Source: Streptomyces lincolnensis
GTDB lineage: Bacteria; Actinomycetota; Actinomycetes; Streptomycetales; Streptomycetaceae
Direction: 5' to 3'
DNA length: 64,000 bases
Assembly (NCBI RefSeq): GCF_021173675.1
Contig: NZ_JAIHON010000013.1
Coordinates: 124,001 to 188,000, forward strand
Made by a program: the position numbers and the translations under genes. The notes beneath the pieces are model-generated. The model was given only the letters and a program-made list of their open reading frames with translations. It was not told where the DNA came from and made no database searches. The first letter of the stretch is position 1. Each line of letters begins with the position of its first letter. Shown piece after piece: positions 24,634-33,444 of the stretch.

Positions 24634-25587
24634 ATGCCCGCGAGGGGTAAGCACCGCCGCCCGAAGTCCCAGCGCTTCACCCGTTCCATAGCCGTCGCCG
24701 GAACCGGCGGCGCCGCACTCGCCCTCCCGCTTCTGGGGGCGACCGGCGCCCATGCCGCACCCGCTCAGTCCGTTTCGGAAAAGGCCGTTCAGTCCTCTGT
24801 TCCGACCGCCGAGAAGAAGGTGGCCGCAAAGACGGCGACCGCGAAGAAGCAGTCCGGCGTGAAGACCTATGCGGTGCGCGCCGGTGACTATCTCGCGAAG
24901 ATCGCCGACGAGCAGAACGTCAGCGGTGGCTGGCACAAGCTCTACGCCGACAACCGCGAGGCCGTCGGTGACGACCCGGCGCTGATCCACCCCGGCCTGA
25001 AGCTCACGATCGGCAAGAAGGCGGCCTCGGGCGCGGCCAGGGCCGAGTCGTCCGCCGCCGCTCCGTCGTCCTCGTCCAAGAAGTCGGATTCCTCCGCTTC
25101 TTCGGCGAAGCCGAAGGCGTCCTCCTCGCAGGGCTCGACGGCGACCACGCAGAACGCCGGCGCCACGAGCAGCTCCAGCGGCTTCACCGTCCCGGTCGCG
25201 GGTGCCTCCGTCGGCACCCCGTACCGGATGTCCGGCTCGATGTGGTCCAGCGGCTACCACACCGGTGTCGACTTCGTCGTCCCGACCGGCACCTCCCTCA
25301 AGGCCGTGGGCGCGGGCACCGTCGTCTCCGCCGGCTGGGGCGGCGCGTACGGCAACCAGGTCGTCATCCGGCTCGCCGACGGCCACTACGCCCAGTACGC
25401 CCACCTCTCCTCCCTCTCGGTCTCGGCCGGGCAGACCGTGACCGAGGGCCAGCAGGTCGGCCTCTCCGGTGCGACCGGCAACGTGACCGGCCCGCACCTG
25501 CACTTCGAGATCCGCACCACGCCGGACTACGGCTCCGACGTGGACCCGGTCGCCTACCTCCGCTCGAAGGGCGTCTCCGTCGGCTGA
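24634..25587 (+). CDS. Secreted LysM and M23 peptidoglycan endopeptidase
   Basis: Exported murein hydrolase of 317 residues. An N-terminal signal peptide (basic start, hydrophobic stretch ending near GATGAHAAPA, residues about 1-43) is followed by a LysM domain (KTYAVRAGDYLAKIADEQNV...LIHPGLKLTIG), a Ser/Ala/Lys-rich linker, and an M23 domain with HTGVDFV and HLHFEIR zinc-binding motifs. The ribosome-binding site GAGAGGAA precedes ATG 24634. Expression is controlled by the c-di-AMP riboswitch upstream. Followed by a strong terminator. Confidence 0.95.
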   Translation: MPARGKHRRPKSQRFTRSIAVAGTGGAALALPLLGATGAHAAPAQSVSEKAVQSSVPTAEKKVAAKTATAKKQSGVKTYAVRAGDYLAKIADEQNVSGGWHKLYADNREAVGDDPALIHPGLKLTIGKKAASGAARAESSAAAPSSSSKKSDSSASSAKPKASSSQGSTATTQNAGATSSSSGFTVPVAGASVGTPYRMSGSMWSSGYHTGVDFVVPTGTSLKAVGAGTVVSAGWGGAYGNQVVIRLADGHYAQYAHLSSLSVSAGQTVTEGQQVGLSGATGNVTGPHLHFEIRTTPDYGSDVDPVAYLRSKGVSVG

Positions 25588-25628
25588 CGCCCCGTAGACA
25601 CCTGCTGGACCACCTGCCTGACACGCTG

Positions 25629-25666
25629 CCGAAGGCCGGACCCCGATCCCCGGGTCCGGCCTTCGG
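25629..25666 (+). terminator. Terminator after the LysM-M23 gene
   Basis: A 15-bp perfect stem, CCGAAGGCCGGACCC (25629-25643) with GGGTCCGGCCTTCGG (25652-25666), loop 8 bases, about 40 bp after the stop codon. Confidence 0.85.
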
Positions 25667-25785
25667 TATGTCCGTCCCCGGCCCGCCCGATCCTCGTTTC
25701 CTCCTGATCATTTCGTTGCGGTCCTGTGGCAGGGGAGTGCGGGGTGTCGACAGCGAGGGGCGGGTGGGGACAGAGTGAACTCCGC

Positions 25786-25801
25786 AGCGCTGCAAGCGCT
25801 T
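25786..25801 (+). promoter_or_regulatory. Paired AGCGCT sites, LacI-family-type operator
   Basis: AGCGCT occurs at 25786-25791 and 25795-25800. The second is inside the palindrome AAGCGCTT (25794-25801). Such cores are typical of LacI-family sugar-responsive repressors. The site is about 32-47 bp before the GTG of a secreted SGNH esterase. Confidence 0.5.
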
Positions 25802-25832
25802 TCTGTTCGCTCTTCGGCCCCCGGAGGTCACC

Positions 25833-26918
25833 GTGCCCGGTGTCGCCCGACGCACCGTCACCGTCATCAGGGGCGCCGCTGCGACCACGGCCCTGTGGCT
25901 GGTGGTGGGCGGGGCGCCGCCCGCCACCGCGGCCGGCGTCCCGGACGTCGTACGCCCCGACGACCGGCGCCTGGCCTACGAGGGCCACTGGGGCCGCACC
26001 GCTGAGGCGGCCACGACCGTCAACTCCGGCTCGCGGCTGCGCTTCCGCTTCACCGGCTCCGAAGTCCACGCCCTCTTCGACGTCTCGTCGATCACCGTGC
26101 CGGCGCAGATCCACGTGTCGGTCGACGGCGGCCCGAAGCGGGTGCACGCCGTCGACCGGGGCGATCTGGAGATCACGGCGGAGGGCCGCGGCCCGCACAC
26201 GGTCGAGCTCTCGGTGAAGGACGTCTTCTCCCGGGCCGACCGGTGGACCCCGCCTCTGGAGACGGGCGTGGTGCTCACCGGCCTGCGCGGACACATCGTG
26301 GGCCAACAGGCCGTTCATCAGAGGCAGTTCGCCTTCTACGGCGACTCCATCACCCAGGGCGTGATGGCACTGTGCGACCAGAACACCTCCGACTGCGCCG
26401 ACGGTACGACCGCCTACCCCACCCTGGTCGCCGACGCCCTGCACGCCTCCCTCACCCAGGTCGGGTTCGGGCGGCAGGGGGTGCTGCGGACCGGGAACGG
26501 GGGAGTGCCGGCCGCGTCGGACGCGTACGGCTGGAACCACGCCGGGTCCCGGGCGCCCTCGGACCGCCGGGCCGATGTGATCGTGGTGAACCAGGGCACC
26601 AACGACGCCGCGTCCGCCCCGGCCGAGTTCCGCACCGCCTACCGCGCCTACCTCGACACACTGCGGACCGCCGCACCGCGCGCCCGCGTTCTCGCCCTGC
26701 GCCCGTTCGACGGCACCCACGCCGCCGACATCGCCGCCGTCGTCGGTGAACTCGCTGACCCGCGTGTCGAGTTCGTCGACACGACCGGCTGGCTGTCGGT
26801 GACCGACGGGGACTTCAACGGGACCGTCCACCCCAGCGCCCAGGGCCACCGCAAGGTGGCCGACCGGCTGACCGCCCTCATCTCGAAGGAGCCGCACCCC
26901 CATGACCACCTCCCGTAG
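25833..26918 (+). CDS. Secreted SGNH/GDSL hydrolase, CE2-like carbohydrate esterase
   Basis: Exported esterase of 361 residues. It has a signal peptide (RRTVTVIRGAAATTALWLVVGGAPPATAA), then a beta-sandwich jelly-roll of about 120 residues, then an SGNH catalytic domain with the nucleophile block FYGDSITQG, VVNQGTND for the Asn block, and a C-terminal HPSAQGH His motif. The sandwich-plus-SGNH layout is that of CE2 acetyl-xylan esterases. GTG 25833 follows GGAGG at about the right distance. It is followed 16 bp upstream of its end by the start of a DUF6250 gene, so the two are one operon. Confidence 0.88.
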   Translation: MPGVARRTVTVIRGAAATTALWLVVGGAPPATAAGVPDVVRPDDRRLAYEGHWGRTAEAATTVNSGSRLRFRFTGSEVHALFDVSSITVPAQIHVSVDGGPKRVHAVDRGDLEITAEGRGPHTVELSVKDVFSRADRWTPPLETGVVLTGLRGHIVGQQAVHQRQFAFYGDSITQGVMALCDQNTSDCADGTTAYPTLVADALHASLTQVGFGRQGVLRTGNGGVPAASDAYGWNHAGSRAPSDRRADVIVVNQGTNDAASAPAEFRTAYRAYLDTLRTAAPRARVLALRPFDGTHAADIAAVVGELADPRVEFVDTTGWLSVTDGDFNGTVHPSAQGHRKVADRLTALISKEPHPHDHLP

Positions 26919-27618
26919 AGCCTTCGGAGCCCTGGCCGCCGGCGCCGCCCTGGCCGCCCTCGCACCCGCGACCGGCGCGAGCGCGGCACCCCGGCACCCC
27001 CGTCTCGTCGCCCACGACGACTTCCGCCACGGCCTCGGCCGCTGGGCCGTGGAACTGGAGAAGGGCGGCACCGTCACCGCCGCCCGCGGCATCCTCGACG
27101 TGGACGTGACCGCCGGGGCGACGATCTGGTTCAGGAAGCGACTTCAAGGGCCCTACGTCCTCGAATACACCGCCACGCCCGTCTCGGAGGGCGGGGTCAA
27201 CGACCGCGTCTCCGACCTCAACAACTTCTGGAACGCGGTGGACGTCCGGTCCCCCGACGACATCTTCGCCACGCCGAGGGGCGGCGCGCTGGCCGAGTAC
27301 GACCACCTCACGACGTACTACTCCGGATACGGCGCCAACTACAACACCACCACGCGGCTGCGCCGCTACGTCGGCGAGGCCGGCGTCCGCCCGCTGATAT
27401 ACGACTACACCGAGCCGCTGCTCGTGCCGAACGAACCCCACCGGGTCCGGATCGTCTCCGACGGGTCGAAGGTCCAGTGGTGGAACAACGGGCGACTCGT
27501 CTTCGACTACAGCGATCCGGAGCCGTACACGAGCGGTCATTTCGCCTTCCGGACCACCTGGAGCCACTTCCGGATCAGTGGATTCCGGGTATGGCGGTGG
27601 ACGCCCCAACAGCACTGA
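26902..27618 (+). CDS. Secreted DUF6250-domain protein (carbohydrate-related)
   Basis: Exported protein of 238 residues with a twin-arginine-like signal (TTSRRAFGALAAGAALAALA...ASAAP). The mature part is a beta-rich single domain with WRFRK-like and aromatic-rich segments (NNFWNAVDVRSPDD, TTYYSGYGANYNTTTRLRRY, WWNNGRLVFDYSDP) that resemble concanavalin-like DUF6250 domains found with pectin and rhamnogalacturonan enzymes (from memory). The start overlaps the SGNH gene by 17 bp. Likely acts on or binds plant polysaccharide; no catalytic residues can be named. Confidence 0.75.
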   Translation: MTTSRRAFGALAAGAALAALAPATGASAAPRHPRLVAHDDFRHGLGRWAVELEKGGTVTAARGILDVDVTAGATIWFRKRLQGPYVLEYTATPVSEGGVNDRVSDLNNFWNAVDVRSPDDIFATPRGGALAEYDHLTTYYSGYGANYNTTTRLRRYVGEAGVRPLIYDYTEPLLVPNEPHRVRIVSDGSKVQWWNNGRLVFDYSDPEPYTSGHFAFRTTWSHFRISGFRVWRWTPQQH

Positions 27619-27730
27619 CCGAAAAGCTATTCCTGCCTTGACCAATACTTGGAGAGTGGCTTATATCACCGCGCGTCAACCCTTTCCTACGGTCGCGTAG
27701 CTCACATCCGAAGGTGAATCATGGGCCGAT

Positions 27731-28549
27731 GTGGCAGACGATTCGAAGAGTGACAAGAGAGCAGTGATCGGGTCGTACGTGGCGGTGGGGGACAGCTTCA
27801 CCGAGGGCGTCGGCGACCCCGGCCCCGACGGGGCGTTCGTCGGCTGGGCCGACCGGTTCGCGGTGCTTCTCGCGGACCGGCGGCCCGAGGGTGACTTCAG
27901 GTACGCGAACCTCGCGGTGCGCGGCAAGCTCCTCGACCAGATCGTCGAGGACCAGCTTCCGCAGGCCGTCGAACTCGCACCGGACCTAGTGTCGTTCTGC
28001 GCCGGCGGCAACGACATCCTGCGGCCCGGCACCGACCCCGACGAGGTCGCCGAGCGTTTCGAGCGGGCGATCGCGCGGCTCACGGCCGCCGCGGGCACCG
28101 TCATGGTGACCACCGGCTTCGACACCCGTGGCATCCCCGTGCTCAAGCATCTGCGCGGGAAGATCGCCACCTACAACGGGCACGTACGGGCCGTCGCCGA
28201 CCGGTACGGCTGTCCGGTGCTCGACCTGTGGTCCCTGAAGAGCGTCCAGGACCGGCGGGCCTGGGACGGCGACCGGCTCCACCTGTCCGCCGACGGTCAC
28301 ACCCGCGTGGCGCTGCGCGCCGGGCAGGTGCTGGGCCTGGAGATCCCGGCCGACCCGGACCAGCCGTGGCCCCCGCTCCCGCCGCGCGGCACGCTGGAGG
28401 TGCGGCGCGACGACGTGCACTGGGCGCGCGAGTACCTCGTCCCGTGGATCGGCCGCCGGCTGCGCGGGGAGTCGTCCGGGGACCATGTGACGGCCAAGGG
28501 GACGCTGTCGCCCGACGACATCAAGTCGCGGATCGATGCGGTGGCTTGA
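27731..28549 (+). CDS. Cytoplasmic SGNH/GDSL-family hydrolase
   Basis: Esterase/lipase-like protein of 272 residues without a signal peptide. Block I is VAVGDSFTEGVGD (Ser nucleophile), block III is CAGGNDIL, and block V is DRLHLSADGHTRVA with the Asp and His of the triad. The C-terminal 70 residues are an extension of mixed charge. GTG 27731 is the only early start in frame, and its ribosome-binding site is weak. Separated from the DUF6250 gene by 112 bp, so probably its own transcript; convergent with a TetR gene. Substrate unknown. Confidence 0.85.
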   Translation: MADDSKSDKRAVIGSYVAVGDSFTEGVGDPGPDGAFVGWADRFAVLLADRRPEGDFRYANLAVRGKLLDQIVEDQLPQAVELAPDLVSFCAGGNDILRPGTDPDEVAERFERAIARLTAAAGTVMVTTGFDTRGIPVLKHLRGKIATYNGHVRAVADRYGCPVLDLWSLKSVQDRRAWDGDRLHLSADGHTRVALRAGQVLGLEIPADPDQPWPPLPPRGTLEVRRDDVHWAREYLVPWIGRRLRGESSGDHVTAKGTLSPDDIKSRIDAVA

Positions 28550-28580
28550 GAGGCCGACGGGTTGGGGCCTGAGGTGGGTG

Positions 28581-28614
28581 CCGGGTGCCCGGCCGGTCGT
28601 CGGTCGGCACCCGG
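28581..28614. terminator. Hairpin between convergent genes
   Basis: CCGGGTGCC (28581-28589) and GGCACCCGG (28606-28614) are perfect arms with a 16-base GC-rich loop, lying between the stops of the SGNH gene and the opposing TetR gene. It can serve both directions. Confidence 0.6.
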
Positions 28615-28626
28615 TCCCGTGCCGTC

Positions 28627-29238
28627 CTACGTCGTCAACGCCTCGCGTGCCAGTCCCAGTTCCCGGGCGAGCGCCTCGTCCACCCACTCCTGTGCCCGGG
28701 TCCGGGACAGCGCGCCGGGGTAGGAGGTCAGCTGCACGGCCAGCCCGTCCAGCAGGGCCGTCAGGCGCAGGGCCGTACCGCCGGGATCCGGGCAGTGGAA
28801 CTCACCCGCGGCCACGCCCTCGGCGATCACCTCGGCCAGCGCCGCCTTCCACTCCTTGTCCAGGTCCCGCGTGACCTCCTGCAACGCCGGTTCGCGCAGC
28901 GCCGCCGCCCAGCCCTCGATCCACAGCCGCCAGCCCTTGGCCTGACCGGTGGGGGCGTACCAGCGCACCGCCGACCGCAGTCGGCGCAGCGCGGTCGTCC
29001 TGCGGGCGAGCAGTTTGCGCAGATGGGCGAGGTCTTCCTCGGCCGCGTGGGTGAACGCGGCGGCGACCAGCTTCTCCTTGGTGGAGAAGTAGTAGAGCAC
29101 CAGCGCGTTGCTCACGCCGAGCGCCGAGGCCACGTCGGCGATTCTGACGGCCGCCACGCCCCGCGCCTCGATCTGTCCGATGGCGGCCCGCAACAACTCC
29201 TCGCGCCGCTCCGCCACGCTCAACCGCACTCTCGCCAC
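28627..29238 (-). CDS. TetR/AcrR-family regulator, probably controlling the dehydrogenase operon
   Basis: Repressor-type protein of 203 residues. The N-terminal helix-turn-helix is RIADVASALGVSNALVLYYFSTKEKL (residues about 32-57). The rest is the alpha-helical ligand-binding domain. It lies 88 bp downstream of, and on the same strand as, the Glu/Leu/Phe/Val dehydrogenase gene, so they probably share the promoter at 30556-30585. The dyad overlapping that promoter's -10 is the natural candidate for its binding site. Ligand unknown. Confidence 0.88.
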   Translation of the reverse strand: MARVRLSVAERREELLRAAIGQIEARGVAAVRIADVASALGVSNALVLYYFSTKEKLVAAAFTHAAEEDLAHLRKLLARRTTALRRLRSAVRWYAPTGQAKGWRLWIEGWAAALREPALQEVTRDLDKEWKAALAEVIAEGVAAGEFHCPDPGGTALRLTALLDGLAVQLTSYPGALSRTRAQEWVDEALARELGLAREALTT

Positions 29239-29326
29239 GCCGTCACCCTAATCCGTCTCGTCCGTCGTGCGGTGGGACGGCGGCAGGACGGGCCAGGACA
29301 ACGGTGGGGCGGTGGCGGGACGACGG

Positions 29327-30529
29327 TCAGCGGTACCAGCCGTACCGTTCGGCGATCACCGGAAGCCGGTCCGCGGCGATGGCATGCGCCGCGGCCCTCG
29401 GTGTCGTGCCCTCGGTCTCGGCGCGGAGGAGCATCAGCTCCACCAGGGCGCGCATCGAGCGTCGCGTGTGCCCGAACGCCTCCTCCGCGTCGGGGCCTAT
29501 GTCGCCGAACAGCGTCCACCACCACCAGGCGTTCGTCCCGGAGTTGACGACCACGTCCGGCAGCACGCTCACCCCGCGCGCGGACAGCAGGGCCTCCGCC
29601 TCCGGCAGTACGGGCATGTTGGCCGCCTCCACGATCCAGCGCGCGGTGATCCGCTCCTGGTTCTCGGTGTCGACGGCGTACGAGACGGCCGCCGGCACCA
29701 GCACCTCGGCCTCGGCGGACAGCCAGGCGTCGCCGGGCAGCTCCAGGTCGCCGGGGCGCAGTGCGGCGCGGTCGACGGTGCCGTGGGCGTCCCGTGCCGC
29801 GAGCAGCGCCTCGACGTCGAGGCCCGCCGGGTTGGCGATCGTGCCCTTGATGTCGGCGACGGCCACCACCGTGAGTCCCGCGCGCGTGAGGAAGCGGGCC
29901 GTGGCCCCGCCCATGGTGCCCAGCCCCTGCACGGCGACCCGGGTGCCCGGATGCGGCACCCCGGCCCGGTCCAGGGCCGTGAGCACCGACTCGGCGACCC
30001 CACAGCCCCCGACCAGTTCGTCCAGGCCGAGCCCGTCCACCTCGACCGCGAACGCGTCCGCCAGCCGCCGACGGGCCGCCGCCTCGTCGTCGAGCAGCGG
30101 ATACACCGCCTGGACGGAGGAGAACAGCCCCGCCTCGGCCACGGCCCGGTCCACCAGGTCCTGGCTGAGGCCCAGGTCCTCACCCGTCGTCCAGAAGCTC
30201 TCGACGTACGGCCGCATCGCCCGCAGGTACCGGACCAGGAGCGGGTACGCCCCCGGGTCCCGTGGGTCGCAGTCGATGCCGCCCTTGGCGCCGCCCAGCG
30301 GGATGTAGCGGCTTTCGGGGTGGTAGTGCAGGGCCTCTTTCATGGTCATCCCGCGGGCCAGCCCGGCGACCTCGTCCAGGGTGCAGCCCGCCCGCATCCG
30401 CAGTCCGCCGCTGGAGACACCGCGTACCAGCCGGTCGACCACCAGATAGCCCCGGCGGCCGGTGACGTGGTCCGTCCAGGTGAGCGATATCAGGGGCGTC
30501 GTCGGGGGTGCGGTCCCGGGCTTGGTCAT
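29327..30529 (-). CDS. Glu/Leu/Phe/Val dehydrogenase family protein
   Basis: NAD(P)-dependent amino-acid dehydrogenase of 400 residues that oxidatively deaminates an amino acid such as leucine, valine or glutamate. The N-domain has the substrate Lys region YIPLGGAKGGIDCDPR, and the C-domain has a Rossmann motif VAVQGLGTMGGATARFL. ATG 30529 has GAGGAG five bases upstream; a start four codons earlier overlaps the ribosome-binding site. Transcribed from a clear promoter with a TetR-type dyad, and followed by the tetR gene. Substrate cannot be told from sequence. Confidence 0.88.
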   Translation of the reverse strand: MTKPGTAPPTTPLISLTWTDHVTGRRGYLVVDRLVRGVSSGGLRMRAGCTLDEVAGLARGMTMKEALHYHPESRYIPLGGAKGGIDCDPRDPGAYPLLVRYLRAMRPYVESFWTTGEDLGLSQDLVDRAVAEAGLFSSVQAVYPLLDDEAAARRRLADAFAVEVDGLGLDELVGGCGVAESVLTALDRAGVPHPGTRVAVQGLGTMGGATARFLTRAGLTVVAVADIKGTIANPAGLDVEALLAARDAHGTVDRAALRPGDLELPGDAWLSAEAEVLVPAAVSYAVDTENQERITARWIVEAANMPVLPEAEALLSARGVSVLPDVVVNSGTNAWWWWTLFGDIGPDAEEAFGHTRRSMRALVELMLLRAETEGTTPRAAAHAIAADRLPVIAERYGWYR

Positions 30530-30540
30530 GGATCTCCTCA

Positions 30541-30585
30541 ACTGAACGGTGAGTCAGTATCCGAAGGATGGCCGTGTCCTGTCAA
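30541..30585 (-). promoter_or_regulatory. Promoter and TetR-type operator of the dehydrogenase-tetR operon
   Basis: On the minus strand, TTGACA (30585-30580), an 18-bp spacer, and GATACT (30561-30556) form a strong vegetative promoter. An 18-bp dyad ACTGA-N8-TCAGT (30541-30558) overlaps the end of the -10, the usual place for a repressor, and ends just before the GAGGAG ribosome-binding site of the dehydrogenase. Confidence 0.7.
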
Positions 30586-30719
30586 CGCAGTGTCCAGGCG
30601 TCACGCAGGCGTCCAGGCGCACGAAACACGGGCGTCCGGAATAGATCACCGCGGGTAACACTTGTGTCGGAGGGAGCGACCATAATGGAACGCCTCACCG
30701 ACTCCACCCTGGAGGTACA

Positions 30720-31955
30720 GTGTCCGGTTTCCGTAACCCGAGCCCCGGGCTCCGTGCGCTGCGGCCCGCGGCCTTCGGCGCGGACCCGAGCGGTGAGCGC
30801 ATGGCGCGTATCCGCAGATCGCCCCACTTCGCGAACGGTGTCTTCCAGAACCCCGGGGGAGAGGCCAGGGTCCGGCCCTCCTCGCCCCTGGACTTCGCCA
30901 AGCAGTTCTTCGACCGTGAGCAGCGGCGGCGCCGCGCCCCGCAGAGCGGTATCCCCGTGCACGCGACCACGCTCGCCGACATCGCCGAACCGCCCGCGAC
31001 CGGGTTGCGCGTGACCTGGCTGGGTCACTCCAGCGTGCTCGCGGAGATCGACGGCCACCGGGTGCTGTTCGACCCCGTCTGGGGCGAGCGCTGCTCCCCC
31101 TTCGCCTTCGCCGGACCCAAGCGGCTGCATCCGGTGCCCGTGCCGCTGACCGCGCTCGGCCCCGTGGACGTCGTCGTCATCTCGCACGACCACTACGACC
31201 ACCTGGACCTGCCCACGATCAGGGCGCTGGCCGGCACGGACACCCTCTTCGCGGTGCCGCTGGGTGTCGGCGCCCATCTGGAGCACTGGGGCGTCTCCCC
31301 CGACCGGCTGCGCGAGCTGGACTGGAACGAGACCACCAAGGTCGGCGGCCTCACCCTGACCGCCACCCCGGCCCGCCACTTCTGCGGTCGCGGCCTGCGC
31401 AACACCCAGCACACCCTCTGGGCCTCCTGGGTCGTCGCCGGCGACACACACCGGATCTACCACAGCGGCGACACCGGGTACTTCGAGGGCTTCAAGGACA
31501 TCGGCGCCGAGCACGGGCCGTTCGACGTCACGATGATCCAGATCGGCGCGTACAGCGAGTTCTGGCCGGACATCCACATGACACCCGAGGAGGGTGTCCG
31601 CGCCCACCTCGACCTCCAGGACGGTAGGCCGCACGGCGTGCTGCTGCCGATCCACTGGGGCACCTTCAATCTGGCGACCCACGCCTGGGCCGAGCCCGGC
31701 GAGTGGACGAAGGACGCCGCCGAGGAGGAGGGGCAGGCCGTCGCCTCCCCCCGTCCCGGCGAGCCCTTCGAGCCGGCGGGCGAGCTCCCCACCGACCGGT
31801 GGTGGAACGGGGTCTCCGCTCCGATCGACCGTCCGTGGCGCCGTCCCGAGAAGCCGGCACCCGCGGCGACGGCGACTGTGACTACGGGGCCCGCGGCGGC
31901 GGGGCCCGCGGCGGCCCAGCCCCGGGACGAGCTCGACCTCGCGGGCGAGGTGTGA
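30720..31955 (+). CDS. MBL-fold metal-dependent hydrolase (NAPE-PLD/UlaG-like)
   Basis: Metallo-beta-lactamase-fold protein of 411 residues. The metal motif HDHYDHLD (HxHxDH) is near residue 158, preceded by TWLGHSSVLAEIDGHRVLFDPVW and followed by HSGDTGYF and LPIHWGTF, which supply the remaining ligands. This pattern matches the NAPE-phospholipase-D and UlaG groups. GTG 30720 has GGAGG four bases upstream. The C-terminal 50 residues are a Pro/Ala-rich tail with little structure. Divergent from the dehydrogenase. Physiological substrate unknown; a phosphodiester or lactone is possible. Confidence 0.87.
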   Translation: MSGFRNPSPGLRALRPAAFGADPSGERMARIRRSPHFANGVFQNPGGEARVRPSSPLDFAKQFFDREQRRRRAPQSGIPVHATTLADIAEPPATGLRVTWLGHSSVLAEIDGHRVLFDPVWGERCSPFAFAGPKRLHPVPVPLTALGPVDVVVISHDHYDHLDLPTIRALAGTDTLFAVPLGVGAHLEHWGVSPDRLRELDWNETTKVGGLTLTATPARHFCGRGLRNTQHTLWASWVVAGDTHRIYHSGDTGYFEGFKDIGAEHGPFDVTMIQIGAYSEFWPDIHMTPEEGVRAHLDLQDGRPHGVLLPIHWGTFNLATHAWAEPGEWTKDAAEEEGQAVASPRPGEPFEPAGELPTDRWWNGVSAPIDRPWRRPEKPAPAATATVTTGPAAAGPAAAQPRDELDLAGEV

Positions 31956-32137
31956 CGCCGGAGGCGACCGCTCCGGACGAGTCGGCCCGGCGCCGGTCGG
32001 GGGAGTGAGGCGAGGAGGGGGCCGGCGGACGTACTGTCTGCCGGTCGCCTCGATTCCCTGTCGCTCAGTCCGCGATGTCTGCGATACGGTACGTCTCGTC
32101 TTGTCGTAGGTCTTCGCCTCGCCCCCGAAGGAGAGCC

Positions 32138-33013
32138 GTGGAACGCTTTGTCGACGCAGCACCCGGTGTACGTCTGTGGACGGAGGACCGTGGCGCCGCC
32201 GATGCCCCTCCGCTGCTGCTGATCATGGGAGCGCAGGCGTCCGGCATGGGATGGCCGGACGCGCTGGTGGACCTGCTCGCCGCCCGGCACCGCGTGATCC
32301 GCTACGACCACCGTGACACCGGTCGCTCCACCTGGGCGTTCGACCAACGGCCGTATCCCCTCGGCGCGCTCGCGGAGGACGCCCTCGCCGTGCTGGACGG
32401 CCTCGGTGTCGAACGCGCCCACGTGGTGGGCATGTCGATGGGCGGGCTGCTCACGCAGCTCCTGGTGGCCGATCACCCCGAGCGGCTGCTCAGCGCGACC
32501 CTGATCGGCACGAGCGCCCTCAGCGAGGTCCCGTACGTCCGTCCGGACGGGACCCGGATTCCGCCCGAACGGCTTCCCGGCATCGCGCCCCGCCTGCGGG
32601 AGATGTGGTCCCGCCCCGTGCCGGACCTCGGTCGGGAAGCGGAGGTGGAACGACGGGTCGAGCACTGGCGCGTCCTGGGAGGCGACCAACTCCCCTTCGA
32701 CGCCGAGTACTTCCGCGCTCTGGAGCGGAAGATCATCGAGCACACCGGACACCACGACGCCGGCACCGCGCATGGCCGCGCCGACGCCTCCGGCCTGGAT
32801 CGCACGGCGCGACTCGCTACGGCCGCGGTGCCCACCCTCGTCATCTCCGCCCCCGCCGAACCGGTCTTCCCGCCCCCGCATCCGGAGCACCTCGTCCAGG
32901 TGATCCCGGGCGCCCGCCTGGTCGAGATCCCCGGAATGGGCCACGCCCTGCCGCCCGCGGTGCACAAGCCGCTCGCGGCCGCGATCCTCGGCCACACCGC
33001 CGGGCAGCGATAG
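32138..33013 (+). CDS. Alpha/beta-fold hydrolase
   Basis: Single-domain hydrolase of 291 residues. LLLIMGAQASGMGWP forms the oxyanion region, the nucleophile elbow is VVGMSMGGLL (Ser), the acidic residue is probably in LVISAPAEPVFPP, and the terminal His is in IPGMGHALPP. The sequence resembles the group close to DnrP/RdmC-type esterases and haloalkane-dehalogenase-like hydrolases. GTG 32138 has AAGGAGAG upstream. It stands alone and ends at a terminator. Substrate unknown. Confidence 0.88.
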   Translation: MERFVDAAPGVRLWTEDRGAADAPPLLLIMGAQASGMGWPDALVDLLAARHRVIRYDHRDTGRSTWAFDQRPYPLGALAEDALAVLDGLGVERAHVVGMSMGGLLTQLLVADHPERLLSATLIGTSALSEVPYVRPDGTRIPPERLPGIAPRLREMWSRPVPDLGREAEVERRVEHWRVLGGDQLPFDAEYFRALERKIIEHTGHHDAGTAHGRADASGLDRTARLATAAVPTLVISAPAEPVFPPPHPEHLVQVIPGARLVEIPGMGHALPPAVHKPLAAAILGHTAGQR

Positions 33014-33444
33014 GCGGGGGCCAAAGCCCATACGGAGAGTGATAGTTCGGTCGGTGCGGTCGAAGGATCGAATGCCCCGAAAGAGTGACAGCCGACCGGC
33101 GGAGGTCGAAGAACACACGAACGGCGAGGGTCGGGGCGTATCGCGCTCCCCGGCCCTCGCCGCCTGTCCGTGACCGCTTCTGACCAGGTGGGATCGTTCC
33201 TCTGTCGCTCCGTGATCTCGTGGGTTCGTGGTTATCGGTCTGTCGTACGAGGTCTCATACCAGAGCGGGGCGGTGTCCGTACGAGTTTGTCAACTGCCCA
33301 CCGCACATGATGCGTTGCCGACTACTGTCAGTGTCCGTCGGACGACGCAGGGCCGAGGACGTCGGTTCTCCCGACCGACATCCGCATGCGTGTGCCCGCA
33401 GCACGCACACACAGGCCCGACGGACCCGTACGACGAGGACACCG
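33014..33444 (+). other. Intergenic region before the conservon
   Basis: About 430 bp with no convincing gene. It holds the terminator at 33122-33162 and two copies of CGTACGAG (33244-33251 and 33279-33286). The conservon promoter must lie in the second half, but I see no clear -35/-10 pair. Confidence 0.4.
33122..33162 (+). terminator. Terminator after the alpha/beta hydrolase gene
   Basis: CGGCGAGGGTCGGGG (33122-33136) pairs with CCCCGGCCCTCGCCG (33148-33162), one wobble pair, loop 11 bases, about 110 bp after the stop codon. Confidence 0.75.

Noticed and set aside
30685..31014. Plus-strand reading frame starting at ATG 30685 near the MBL gene
   Set aside because: It overlaps the MBL-hydrolase gene in another frame; codon use and lack of family features mark it as a shadow.
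33244..33286. Two CGTACGAG copies upstream of the conservon
   Set aside because: Two 8-bp copies 35 bp apart are weak evidence; kept only as a note in the intergenic entry.
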